Assembly (NCBI RefSeq): GCF_001927245.1
Contig: NZ_MJUX01000001.1
Span: forward strand, 1,054,001 to 1,118,000
Direction of reading: 5' to 3'
Length of the DNA stretch: 64,000 bases
DNA from: Acuticoccus yangtzensis
GTDB lineage: Bacteria; Pseudomonadota; Alphaproteobacteria; Rhizobiales; Amorphaceae
A model generated the notes under the pieces. The model was not told the origin of the DNA and did not search any database. It was given only the letters and a program-made list of their open reading frames with translations. Made by a program: the position numbers and the translations under genes. Shown here piece after piece: positions 1-7,345 of the stretch. Numbering within the stretch: the stretch's first letter is position 1; every line of letters begins with the position of its first letter.

Positions 1-1
1 C

Positions 2-901
2 CCCGAGCGCCTCGCCATCATCGGCGGCGGGCCGATCGGCTGTGAGATGGCGCAGGCGATGGCCCGTCTCGGCGCCAGCGTCACCGTCATCGAGGGCGCC
101 GCCATCCTGCCGCGCGAGGACCCGGAGGCCGCCGCCGTCGTCCGCGCGGCGATGCAGCGCGACGGGGTGCGGCTTCTGGAAGGGCGCACGGTCACCCGCT
201 GCACCCGCGAGAGCACGCAAAAGACGCTGCATCTGTCGGACGGCAGCAGCGTCGACGCCGACGCCATCCTCGTCGCGGTCGGGCGCCGCCCCACGACCGA
301 CCTCGGCCTCGCCGAAGCGGGCGTGGCGATGGACGGCCCGGCGATCCGCGTCGACAGGTCGCTGCGCACCACGAACCGGCGGATCTACGCCATCGGCGAC
401 GTGACGGGCGGGCTGCAATTCACCCATGTCGCCGGGCACCAGGCGAGCCTTGCGGTGCGCGCCATCGTCTTCCGCCTGCCGGTTTCCTACGACCCGGCGG
501 TGATGCCGCGCGCCACTTATACCAGCCCCGAGGTCGCCCAGGTCGGCGCCACGGAGGCCGAGGCGAAGGCGGCCGACCCGAAGGCGACCGCCTGGACCGC
601 CCCACTCGAAGGCAACGACCGCGCCCGCGCCGAACGGGAGACCGAGGGCTTCGTGAAGCTCGTCCTCAGCGGCAAGGGCAAGCTCCTCGGCGCGACGATC
701 GTTGCGCCGCACGCTGGCGACCTCATCGCCACCTATCAGCTGGCGATGGCGGCGAAGGTGAAGCCCTCCGCCCTCGCCTCCTTCACGCCGGCCTATCCCA
801 CCTATGCCGAAGCCGGGAAGCGCGCGGCCACGCTCTACTTTGGCGCGAAGTTGGCGCGGCCATGGGTGCGCCGCATTCTCACTCTGCTAAAGCGTTTGTG
901 A
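2..901 (+). CDS. FAD-dependent pyridine nucleotide-disulfide oxidoreductase (C-terminal part)
   Basis: The gene enters from the left edge without its start, so the FAD-binding N-terminus and redox-active disulfide are not visible. What remains is an NAD(P)-binding Rossmann segment (GGGPIG about 10 residues in), the second FAD motif (AIGDVTGG) and the C-terminal dimerisation domain. The overall plan is that of mercuric reductase / dihydrolipoyl dehydrogenase (COG1249). In lipoyl dehydrogenase the C-terminal domain carries an HPTxxE signature supplying the catalytic His-Glu pair; here the matching stretch reads TPAYPTYAE, so the His is replaced and only the Glu remains. I therefore do not call it Lpd. 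It is not next to any 2-oxoacid dehydrogenase gene. The substrate is unknown. Confidence 0.85.
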   Translation, partial: PERLAIIGGGPIGCEMAQAMARLGASVTVIEGAAILPREDPEAAAVVRAAMQRDGVRLLEGRTVTRCTRESTQKTLHLSDGSSVDADAILVAVGRRPTTDLGLAEAGVAMDGPAIRVDRSLRTTNRRIYAIGDVTGGLQFTHVAGHQASLAVRAIVFRLPVSYDPAVMPRATYTSPEVAQVGATEAEAKAADPKATAWTAPLEGNDRARAERETEGFVKLVLSGKGKLLGATIVAPHAGDLIATYQLAMAAKVKPSALASFTPAYPTYAEAGKRAATLYFGAKLARPWVRRILTLLKRL

Positions 902-977
902 TGCCTTAACGCCACGCTTGCCCCTGCACGAACACGTTGAAACAACATTCGGATGGCACGCGCGCGAAGCTCAGCTA

Positions 978-2432
978 ATGTCCGCGATCATGGCCATCGC
1001 GACGCATACGGAACGTGTATCGGCACGCGCATCGCTCGGGACGAAACTCCTCGTCCTCACGATATTGTTCGTCATGGTGTCGGAAGTCGCGATCTTCGTG
1101 CCGTCGATCGCCAACTACCGGCTGAACTGGCTGAACGACGCGCACCGCAACGCCTCCGTGGCCGCCGCCATCATCGCCGAGACGCCGAACGTGCCGGAGG
1201 GGCTGAAGCTGCGCCTTCTGACGGCGACCAACACGATCGCCATCTCCCACCGCGAGGGCAACCGGCGCCGCCTTCTCGCCATGGCGATGCCGCCGACCAG
1301 CGTCGACCGGCACATCGAACTTGGCAACGAGACCATCTTTCAGTCCATCGTCGCCGCCTTCGACACGCTGTTCGCGCCGAACGGGCGCATCATCCGCGTC
1401 GTCGCCATGCCGCCGGGTCTCGATGAAGAGGTGGACATCATCCTCGACGAGACCCCGCTGCGCCAGGCGATGCTGGCCTATTCCGGCAACATCCTCGCCC
1501 TCTCCCTCGTCATCTCCATGGTGACGGCGCTTCTCGTCTTCATGTCGCTCAGGTGGCTGTTCGTGAAGCCGGTGCGGCGCCTCGCCGATGCGATGATCGA
1601 CTTTGCCGAGGACCCGGAGGACGCGCGCCGCGTGATCCTGCCCTCAGGCCGGCACGACGAGCTGGGCGAGGCGGAGCGCAGCCTCGCGGCGATGCAGCAC
1701 CAGCTCGCCGATACGATGACCGAGCGGCGCCGCCTCGCCGAGCTCGGCCTCGCCGTCTCCAAGATCAACCACGATCTCAGGAACCTTCTCGCCTCGGCGC
1801 AGCTCTTCTCGGACCGGCTCGCCATGGTGCAGGACCCGCAGGTGCAGCGCATGGTGCCGAAGATCGTGCGCGCGCTGGACCGTGCCGTCGGCTACACCGG
1901 CGGCGTGCTCGCATACGGGCGCGCGGGCGAGGCGCCGCCCAGCCGCCGCCTCGTCGACCTAGCCCATCTCGCCGCGGATGTGGGCGAGCTTCTCGGCCTC
2001 GACACCCACCCGAGCATCGACTTCCGCATCATCGTCGACGACCGGATCGAGATCGATGCCGACCCGGACCAGCTCTACCGGGTGCTGATGAACCTGTGCC
2101 GCAATGCCATGGAAGCGTTGGAATCGAACTCGCACGACAGCGTGGTGCGGCGCCTCGCCATCGCGGCCGAGCGCTATGGGTCGGTGGTGCGCATCGTCGT
2201 CTCGGACACCGGGCCCGGCATTCCGGCGCGGGTGCGGGAGAACCTCTTCCAGCCCTTCAAAGGCAACGGGCGACGTGGCGGAACGGGGCTGGGGCTCGCC
2301 ATTTCCGCCGAGCTCGTGAAGGCCCACGGGGGCACCTTGTCGCTGATCGACGCGGCGACCGGGGCGAGCTTCGAGATCATCATCCCCGACAGGCCGATCG
2401 ACATCGCGGTTCGGCGCGCGGCGATCGCGTGA
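978..2432 (+). CDS. membrane sensor histidine kinase (orphan)
   Basis: Membrane-bound sensor kinase of about 484 residues. A first membrane helix (LLVLTILFVMVSEVAIF) near residues 27-43 and a second near 175-195 bracket a periplasmic sensor region of about 130 residues. A HAMP-like linker follows. The H-box NHDLRN places the phospho-acceptor at His265. The ATPase half shows the N-box (NLCRNAMEAL), G1 (DTGPGIP) and G2 (GGTGLGL). The H-box has the H-D-L-x-N form rather than the more common H-E-x-x-x-P. An in-frame TTG at 918 would add 20 residues, but the ATG at 978 gives a more natural short N-terminus before the first helix. No response regulator lies next to it, so partner and signal are unknown. 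Confidence 0.88.
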   Translation: MSAIMAIATHTERVSARASLGTKLLVLTILFVMVSEVAIFVPSIANYRLNWLNDAHRNASVAAAIIAETPNVPEGLKLRLLTATNTIAISHREGNRRRLLAMAMPPTSVDRHIELGNETIFQSIVAAFDTLFAPNGRIIRVVAMPPGLDEEVDIILDETPLRQAMLAYSGNILALSLVISMVTALLVFMSLRWLFVKPVRRLADAMIDFAEDPEDARRVILPSGRHDELGEAERSLAAMQHQLADTMTERRRLAELGLAVSKINHDLRNLLASAQLFSDRLAMVQDPQVQRMVPKIVRALDRAVGYTGGVLAYGRAGEAPPSRRLVDLAHLAADVGELLGLDTHPSIDFRIIVDDRIEIDADPDQLYRVLMNLCRNAMEALESNSHDSVVRRLAIAAERYGSVVRIVVSDTGPGIPARVRENLFQPFKGNGRRGGTGLGLAISAELVKAHGGTLSLIDAATGASFEIIIPDRPIDIAVRRAAIA

Positions 2433-2556
2433 GTGCCTGCGGGCTGAGCACGCCTATTATTTGGCGGTCCGCCTCGCGAAATTTCGCCACACCTGCCCTA
2501 CACTATAGATATTGAACGTGCGGCACACCGATCCTGCGGCACGCGGGGGGAAGCCG

Positions 2557-3030
2557 ATGATCGAGCTTTGCTATACGAGCGTCGCGTGCCAGCCGGTGAC
2601 GCGGGAGGGATTGCGCGACCTCCTGCGCTCGGCGCGAGAGCGCAACAGCGCCCTCGGCGTGACCGGACTGCTGGTCTATGACGACCACCGCTTCATCCAG
2701 ATTTTGGAGGGCGAGGCGGAGGCGGTCTATGGGATCTATGAGCGCGTGAAGGCCGACCCGCGCCACACCGAGGTGGAACTGGTCTGTCAGGGCGCGATCG
2801 AGCAGGCGACCTTCGCCGGTTGGGCGATGGCGTTCGAATATCAGCCGAGCGGTGTGGAACGCCCCTCGGCGAGCGCCCTCCTCGCCAACTCCGCCGGCAC
2901 CGACTGGAACGACGACGGCAGCACCGCTTTCGCGGCTACTGCTCCTCCGTCGTCCCCGGAGATGGATGAGGAGAGCGAGACCGCCTGCGCCCCCGACACC
3001 TGCGCGTTGGCCGGCGCCACCGCGGCCTGA
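2557..3030 (+). CDS. BLUF-domain blue-light sensor
   Basis: Short flavin-based photoreceptor of 157 residues. The first ~95 residues are a BLUF domain with the whole light-switch set: Tyr6, Asn30, Gln48 (in FIQILEG), Trp89 and Met91. Their spacing matches AppA Tyr21, Asn45, Gln63, Trp104 and Met106 with a constant offset of 15, so photoactivity is expected. The remaining ~60 residues are acidic, Ala/Ser-rich and probably disordered; there is no EAL, GGDEF or cyclase output domain, so output must be by protein partner. The ATG at 2557 is preferred over the TTG at 2512 because a GGGGGGAAG purine run sits just upstream and the protein then begins directly with the first BLUF strand. Neighbours are a histidine kinase upstream and rplY downstream; the partner is unknown. 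Confidence 0.93.
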   Translation: MIELCYTSVACQPVTREGLRDLLRSARERNSALGVTGLLVYDDHRFIQILEGEAEAVYGIYERVKADPRHTEVELVCQGAIEQATFAGWAMAFEYQPSGVERPSASALLANSAGTDWNDDGSTAFAATAPPSSPEMDEESETACAPDTCALAGATAA

Positions 3031-3143
3031 CCTTCGACCGCCGCGTTCGCGCCGCACACCTGACGACGCCCTGACGCCCCTGAAGACCACCGGCGCGGGG
3101 CGGCTTCGGCGGCGCCCTGCGGGACGCCTTTCCCTCCCGGCTC

Positions 3144-3172
3144 TTGCCATTCGCGGCCGGCGACCTTATACC
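3144..3172 (+). promoter_or_regulatory. candidate sigma70-type promoter for rplY-pth-ychF
   Basis: A TTGCCA hexamer at 3144-3149 is separated by exactly 17 bases from TATACC at 3167-3172. Both resemble the housekeeping consensus, and the position is about 100 bases before the rplY start. The prediction is by eye. Confidence 0.45.
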
Positions 3173-3216
3173 CCGCACGCCCGCACCCCTGGAGGCGGGA
3201 CGCGCAGCCATGCGCG

Positions 3217-3253
3217 GACGCCGGCGCCACATGGGCCTCCGGCGTCATTTTTA
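3217..3253 (+). promoter_or_regulatory. terminator-like hairpin in the rplY leader
   Basis: A perfect 8-bp stem (GACGCCGG at 3217-3224 with CCGGCGTC at 3239-3246) with a 14-base loop is followed at once by ATTTTTA. It lies between the candidate promoter at 3144-3172 and the rplY ribosome-binding site (AAGGAGAG at about 3259-3266). It looks like an intrinsic terminator inside the 5' leader and could act as an attenuator. The alternative is that it ends transcripts from the upstream BLUF gene. Confidence 0.5.
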
Positions 3254-3270
3254 CACCGAAGGAGAGTACG

Positions 3271-3936
3271 ATGGCCGAAGGCTTCGAGCTGAAGGCCGAA
3301 GTGCGCGAACGGACGGGCAAGGGGGCCGCGCGCGCACTGAGGCGAACTGATATGATTCCCGCCGTGATCTACGGCAACAACGAGCCCCCGCTCGCAATCG
3401 CGATCCCCTGGAAGCCGACTTCGATGGCGCTCTATGCCGGCGGCTTCAAGACGCACGTCTGGTCGATCGACGTCGACGGAAAGACGATCCAGGCGCTCGC
3501 CCGCGACTATCAGCGTGATCCCGTGAAGGAGCGTCTGCTCCACGTGGACTTCCTGCGCGTCACGGCCCGCTCGCGCGTGACCGTCAACGTGCCGCTGTCC
3601 TTCGTCGGCGAGGACGAGTGCCCCGGCCTGAGCCAGCAGGACGGCGTCCTGACGGTCGTCGAGCACAGCCTCTCGGTCGAAGCCGGTGCTACGGCGATCC
3701 CCGAGCACATTGAGGTGTCGCTGGCCGGGCTCGAGATCGGTTCGAGCATCCATTCCTCCAGCCTCTCGCTGCCCGCCGGCGTGACGCTGACCAACGAGGA
3801 AGACTTCGTCATCGCCACGATCGCCGCGCCGGCGGCCGAGGAGATCGACGACGAGGCGCCAGAGGCCGATGAGGTCCCGACGACCGACGAAGACGCCGCC
3901 GAAGGCGACTCGGAGACCTCCGGGGACGCCGAGTAA
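3271..3936 (+). CDS. rplY: 50S ribosomal protein L25 / general stress protein Ctc
   Basis: 5S rRNA-binding protein of the large ribosomal subunit, in the long CTC form (221 residues). The N-terminal ~90 residues are the L25 domain (start region with RERTGKGAARALRR), followed by the C-terminal beta domain and a strongly acidic tail from about residue 190, rich in Asp and Glu. A clear AAGGAGAG ribosome-binding site precedes the ATG. It heads a run with pth and ychF, the usual alphaproteobacterial arrangement of rplY and pth. Confidence 0.97.
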   Translation: MAEGFELKAEVRERTGKGAARALRRTDMIPAVIYGNNEPPLAIAIPWKPTSMALYAGGFKTHVWSIDVDGKTIQALARDYQRDPVKERLLHVDFLRVTARSRVTVNVPLSFVGEDECPGLSQQDGVLTVVEHSLSVEAGATAIPEHIEVSLAGLEIGSSIHSSSLSLPAGVTLTNEEDFVIATIAAPAAEEIDDEAPEADEVPTTDEDAAEGDSETSGDAE

Positions 3937-3961
3937 GGACACGCGCGGACGGGAGACCCGA

Positions 3962-4759
3962 ATGCTGCAACTCATCGTCGGCCTCGGAAATCCCGGCAAA
4001 GAGTACGCCATGAACCGCCACAATGTGGGGTTCATGGTGCTCGACCGTCTGCATGACCGCTGGCGTGGTGCGCCGTGGCGCACCAAGTTTCAGAGCGAGG
4101 TTGCGGAAGTCGTCATCGACGGCGTCCGCTGCCTCCTCATCAAGCCGATGACCTACATGAACAATTCGGGCCACGCCGTCGCCGAGGCCGCCCGATTCTA
4201 CAAGGTCGAGCTCGACGATATCGTCGTCGTCCACGACGAGATCGACCTGCCCCCCGGCAAGTTCAAGATGAAGACCGGCGGCGGCACCGGCGGCCACAAT
4301 GGCCTCAAATCCATCTCATCGCTGCTGAAGGACGGGTATCGCCGTCTGCGCATCGGCGTCGGCCATCCGGGCCGCAAGGAGCTGGTGCCGGGCTATGTGC
4401 TGAAAGATTTTCCCAAGGCGGACGGCGACTGGCTGGAGCCGATGCTGAGCGCGATGGCCGAGGAGGCCGCGCTGCTGGCGATGGGCGAGGACGCCAAGTT
4501 CGCCTCCAAGGTGCACCTGAGGCTTGGGCCCGCGGTAAAGTCCACAGGCGCCGCGAAACGCGCCCAGCGCGCCGCCGCAAAGGCCGAGGCGCAGGAGGCG
4601 GCCGCGCAAACCGCGCCGGCGGCCGAGGCGCCCAAGGGGGTTGCGGCCGATGCCCCAGCGCCGCATGCGCCTTTCGTCTCCGCCAAAGAGGCCGAGACCA
4701 AGGACGCCGACAAATCTTCGAGCCCGTTCGCGGCGCTCGCCAATCTTCTGCGAAAATAA
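3962..4759 (+). CDS. pth: peptidyl-tRNA hydrolase with extended tail
   Basis: Hydrolyses peptidyl-tRNA released from stalled ribosomes, recycling tRNA. The protein of 265 residues carries the family hallmarks: VGLGNPG at residues 6-12 with Asn10, the catalytic His20 (NRHNVGF), the HDEIDLPPG segment and GGGTGGHNG. The core ends near residue 190; about 75 extra residues follow that are Ala/Lys/Glu-rich and low in complexity, so the protein is well above the usual ~190-200. The ATG at 3962 is chosen because it starts exactly at the conserved MLQLIVGLGNPG region, with GGGAGA just upstream. It follows rplY by 25 bases and precedes ychF by 18. Confidence 0.97.
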   Translation: MLQLIVGLGNPGKEYAMNRHNVGFMVLDRLHDRWRGAPWRTKFQSEVAEVVIDGVRCLLIKPMTYMNNSGHAVAEAARFYKVELDDIVVVHDEIDLPPGKFKMKTGGGTGGHNGLKSISSLLKDGYRRLRIGVGHPGRKELVPGYVLKDFPKADGDWLEPMLSAMAEEAALLAMGEDAKFASKVHLRLGPAVKSTGAAKRAQRAAAKAEAQEAAAQTAPAAEAPKGVAADAPAPHAPFVSAKEAETKDADKSSSPFAALANLLRK

Positions 4760-4777
4760 GCCTCGGGAATTCTGACC

Positions 4778-5875
4778 ATGGGTTTCAAGTGCGGCATCGT
4801 CGGGCTTCCGAATGTCGGCAAGTCCACGCTGTTCAACGCATTGACGAAGACGGCGGCGGCCCAGGCGGCCAATTATCCGTTCTGCACGATCGAGCCGAAC
4901 ACCGGCGACGTCGCTGTTCCGGACCCGCGCCTGACGACGCTCGCCGCGATCGCCAAGTCGCAGAGCATCGTGCCGACGCGTCTCACCTTCGTCGACATCG
5001 CCGGGCTGGTGCGCGGCGCGTCGAAGGGCGAGGGTCTCGGCAACCAGTTCCTCGCCAACATCCGTGAGACGGATGCGATCGCGCACGTCCTGCGCTGCTT
5101 CATCGACGATGACATCACGCACGTCGCGGGCGGCATCGACCCGATCGCCGATGCCGAGACGATCGAGACCGAGCTGATGCTGGCCGACCTCGAGAGCCTG
5201 GAGAAGCGGGCGACCAACCTGCGCAAGCGGGCGACCGGCGGCGACAAGGACGCAAAGTCCGAGGTCGAGCTGATGGACCGCGTGCTGGTGCTCTTGCGCG
5301 AGGGCCGTCCGGCGCGTGAACTGGAGCTGTCGCCCGACGAAGTGAAGCCGTTCAAGATGCTGAACCTCCTGACCGGCAAGCCACTGCTCTACGTCCTCAA
5401 CGTGGACGAGGCGTCGGCGGCGACGGGCAACGAGCTGTCGCGCAAGGCGGCGGAGATGGCGGCCAAGCAGGGCGCTGCGTCGGTGGTCATCTCGGCCGGG
5501 ATCGAGGCGGAGATCGCCCAGCTCGACGCGGACGAGCAGGCCGAATATCTGGAGACGCTCGGGCTGAAGGAGCCGGGCCTCGACCGTCTCATCCGCGCAG
5601 GTTACGGGCTTCTCGGCCTCATCACCTACTTCACGGCGGGTCCGAAGGAGGCGCGGGCCTGGACGATCCGCGACGGTACGCTGGCCCCGCAGGCGGCGGG
5701 CGTGATCCACTCGGATTTCGAGAAGGGTTTCATCCGCGCCCAGACGATCGCCTACAATGACTATGTGTCGCTGGGCGGCGAGTCGGCCGCCAAAGAAGCC
5801 GGCAAGGCGCGCGACGAAGGCAAGGACTACCGCGTCCACGACGGCGACGTCATCCTGTTCAAGTTCGCGAACTGA
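4778..5875 (+). CDS. ychF: redox-regulated P-loop NTPase YchF/OLA1
   Basis: Obg-family ribosome-associated NTPase that prefers ATP, with a role in translation and stress response. Length 365 residues is typical. It begins with GIVGLPNVGKSTLFNAL (P-loop), has DIAGLVRGASKGEGLGNQFL (G3 region and switch), the NVDE-type base-recognition motif in place of NKxD (as expected for an ATP-preferring YchF), and a C-terminal TGS domain ending HDGDVILFKFAN. Third gene of the rplY-pth-ychF group. Confidence 0.97.
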   Translation: MGFKCGIVGLPNVGKSTLFNALTKTAAAQAANYPFCTIEPNTGDVAVPDPRLTTLAAIAKSQSIVPTRLTFVDIAGLVRGASKGEGLGNQFLANIRETDAIAHVLRCFIDDDITHVAGGIDPIADAETIETELMLADLESLEKRATNLRKRATGGDKDAKSEVELMDRVLVLLREGRPARELELSPDEVKPFKMLNLLTGKPLLYVLNVDEASAATGNELSRKAAEMAAKQGAASVVISAGIEAEIAQLDADEQAEYLETLGLKEPGLDRLIRAGYGLLGLITYFTAGPKEARAWTIRDGTLAPQAAGVIHSDFEKGFIRAQTIAYNDYVSLGGESAAKEAGKARDEGKDYRVHDGDVILFKFAN

Positions 5876-5890
5876 GGCCTCTCCCCTTCT

Positions 5891-5996
5891 GAGGATCGAG
5901 GCGGGGTCAAGCATCCACGCGGACCCACGCGCAGGCCGCCCTCTCCGGGGCGGGCGAGCATGGGGAGCATGGGTGCTTGACGCCGTCGCGATCCTC
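5891..5996. repeat. imperfect 23-bp inverted repeat, 60-base spacer
   Basis: The arms at 5891-5913 and 5974-5996 match at 20 of 23 positions after reverse complementing (both start GAGGATCG and end GTCAAGCA in that orientation). The 60-base spacer is itself GC-rich with its own short complementary stretches. It lies between the convergent ends of ychF and ruvX. It could be a REP-type element or an extended bidirectional transcription-end structure. No run of Ts follows it. Confidence 0.6.
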
Positions 5997-6009
5997 GACA
6001 GCCTTGCAT

Positions 6010-6058
6010 CAGGTCTTCAGAGGGAGAGTGCTCTTCGCACTCTCACACTGAAGGCCTG
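6010..6058. repeat. long hairpin between convergent ychF and ruvX
   Basis: Outer arms 6010-6020 and 6048-6058 pair at 10 of 11 positions; inner arms GAGAGTG (6024-6030) and CACTCTC (6038-6044) pair perfectly around the 7-base loop CTCTTCG, with a 3x3 internal loop between. Two shorter palindromes follow at 6082-6102 and 6111-6124. The whole interval 5876-6131 therefore consists of stem-loops, consistent with a transcription or mRNA-end barrier between facing genes. Confidence 0.6.
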
Positions 6059-6131
6059 CCCGTCGGCGAGACGGGGGGAGCGCGAGGGGGGAACGCCCTC
6101 GCTGAGGCAGTCCTGCGGGCAGGACGTCCGG

Positions 6132-6638
6132 CTAGTCGCCCGGCGCCTCGACCGCGGGACCGCCGGGCAGCGGATAACCCAGGGCACGAAGGCGGTCGAG
6201 TGCGCCCTGGAGGATGATTGACGCGGCCATCTTGTCGATAGATTCGCGGCGTTTGGCGCGGGAGGTATCCATCTCCAGCATGGCACGTTCGGCGGCGACG
6301 GTGGACCATCGCTCGTCCCAGGCGATCATCGGCCGCTCGTTCAATTTCAGCATATTGCGGGCGAAGTCGCGGGTGGCCTGGGCGCGTGGGCCGGACGATC
6401 CGTCCATATTCAGCGGCAGCCCCACCACGAACGCGGCGACGTTGTAGCGCGCGGCCATCGCCAGAAGCTCGGCCGAATCGGCCTTGAACTTCGTCCGGCG
6501 GATGGTGTGGAGCGGCGCTGAGATGCGCCACCCCTCGTCGGACACGGCAATGCCGATGGTCTTAGTGCCGAAGTCCAGCCCGAAGAGCGCGCCCTTGAGG
6601 TGGCCGATCTCTTCGATGGGGGTGAAGGGGCCGGTCAT
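6132..6638 (-). CDS. ruvX: Holliday junction resolvase-like YqgF/RuvX
   Basis: RNase H-fold protein of the YqgF family (pre-16S rRNA processing; also proposed Holliday junction resolvase), 168 residues. Seen motifs: [15 protein letters not shown] (first catalytic Asp), [19 protein letters not shown] (second acidic residue) and IDKMAAS with the last Asp. Its start codon overlaps the stop of the upstream deacetylase gene by 4 bases (ATGA), so it is probably co-transcribed as the last gene of the glycan operon, an odd partner for a housekeeping nuclease. Confidence 0.94.
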   Translation of the reverse strand: MTGPFTPIEEIGHLKGALFGLDFGTKTIGIAVSDEGWRISAPLHTIRRTKFKADSAELLAMAARYNVAAFVVGLPLNMDGSSGPRAQATRDFARNMLKLNERPMIAWDERWSTVAAERAMLEMDTSRAKRRESIDKMAASIILQGALDRLRALGYPLPGGPAVEAPGD

Positions 6639-7345
6639 CGGGCGAAGAGCGCCGCGGCGTCGGTCCAGGCGGCGCCGGGGTGGCGCGCGACCAGGTGGAC
6701 GAACTCTTTCACGAAGTCATGCACGGCGTCGGTCTCCACGGCGTGATGGGTGAGGAGGCCGATGGGGCCGCCCTGCCCGAGCGCACGGTCCACCATGTCG
6801 CACAAGGCGGCGTCGGTGGCGAGGCTTCGGTCGGTGCGCCAGGCGACGGGGTCGATGTGGGTGTCCACCCGCGTCAGTGGCGTGTGCGACGGGGCGGCAC
6901 CGAACAGCGAGACGCCGGTGTAGCCGGCGGCGGCGAGATGGGGGGCGAGGTCGTCGCGCATGCGGTTCCAGGGCGGCACCACGGCGGGTACGAAATGCGC
7001 GACGTCCAGCCTGGCGCGAGCGGCGACGAGGGCGGCGGCGATGGCGTCGGCGGGCCGTGCGTCGCCCAGCTCGGCGGATTTGCCGGTGCGCTGATGGTTC
7101 GTGTGGGCGACGCCGTGCTGAAGAAGGTGGGCGCGCCCGGCGGTCCAGGTGAGCAGGCGGTCGGTGACACCGGCGGGGATGACGGCGAGCGCGATGGTGG
7201 CGCCGACGTCGGCCGCCAGCGCCATGGTGCGCTCCAGGCGCGGGCCGACGTCCACCGCGTCATCGTCACGCCACCAGACGGGGAGAGGCGTGCCGCGGTC
7301 GGCGGCGGCGTCGAAGGCACGGGCGAGGCGCGTCAGGGCCTGCAT
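6635..7345 (-). CDS. polysaccharide deacetylase-like (NodB-fold) protein
   Basis: Predicted to remove N- or O-acetyl groups from a polysaccharide or its precursor; 236 residues. Motifs resembling the carbohydrate esterase 4 active site are present: WWRDDDA near residue 24 (cf. TFDDx), HGVAHTNH (cf. HxxxH metal ligands), VPPWNRM (cf. RxPY/W) and a C-terminal LTHHA. No signal peptide is seen, so action would be cytoplasmic. It overlaps both neighbours, the glycosyltransferase upstream by 13 bases and ruvX downstream by 4. The exact substrate cannot be told. Confidence 0.8.
   Translation of the reverse strand: MQALTRLARAFDAAADRGTPLPVWWRDDDAVDVGPRLERTMALAADVGATIALAVIPAGVTDRLLTWTAGRAHLLQHGVAHTNHQRTGKSAELGDARPADAIAAALVAARARLDVAHFVPAVVPPWNRMRDDLAPHLAAAGYTGVSLFGAAPSHTPLTRVDTHIDPVAWRTDRSLATDAALCDMVDRALGQGGPIGLLTHHAVETDAVHDFVKEFVHLVARHPGAAWTDAAALFAR

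Noticed and set aside
2-901. The first gene as the E3 (lpd) of the TCA complexes at the other end of the window
   Set aside because: The catalytic His motif is altered, and the gene is nearly 60 kb from sucAB with no 2-oxoacid dehydrogenase nearby.
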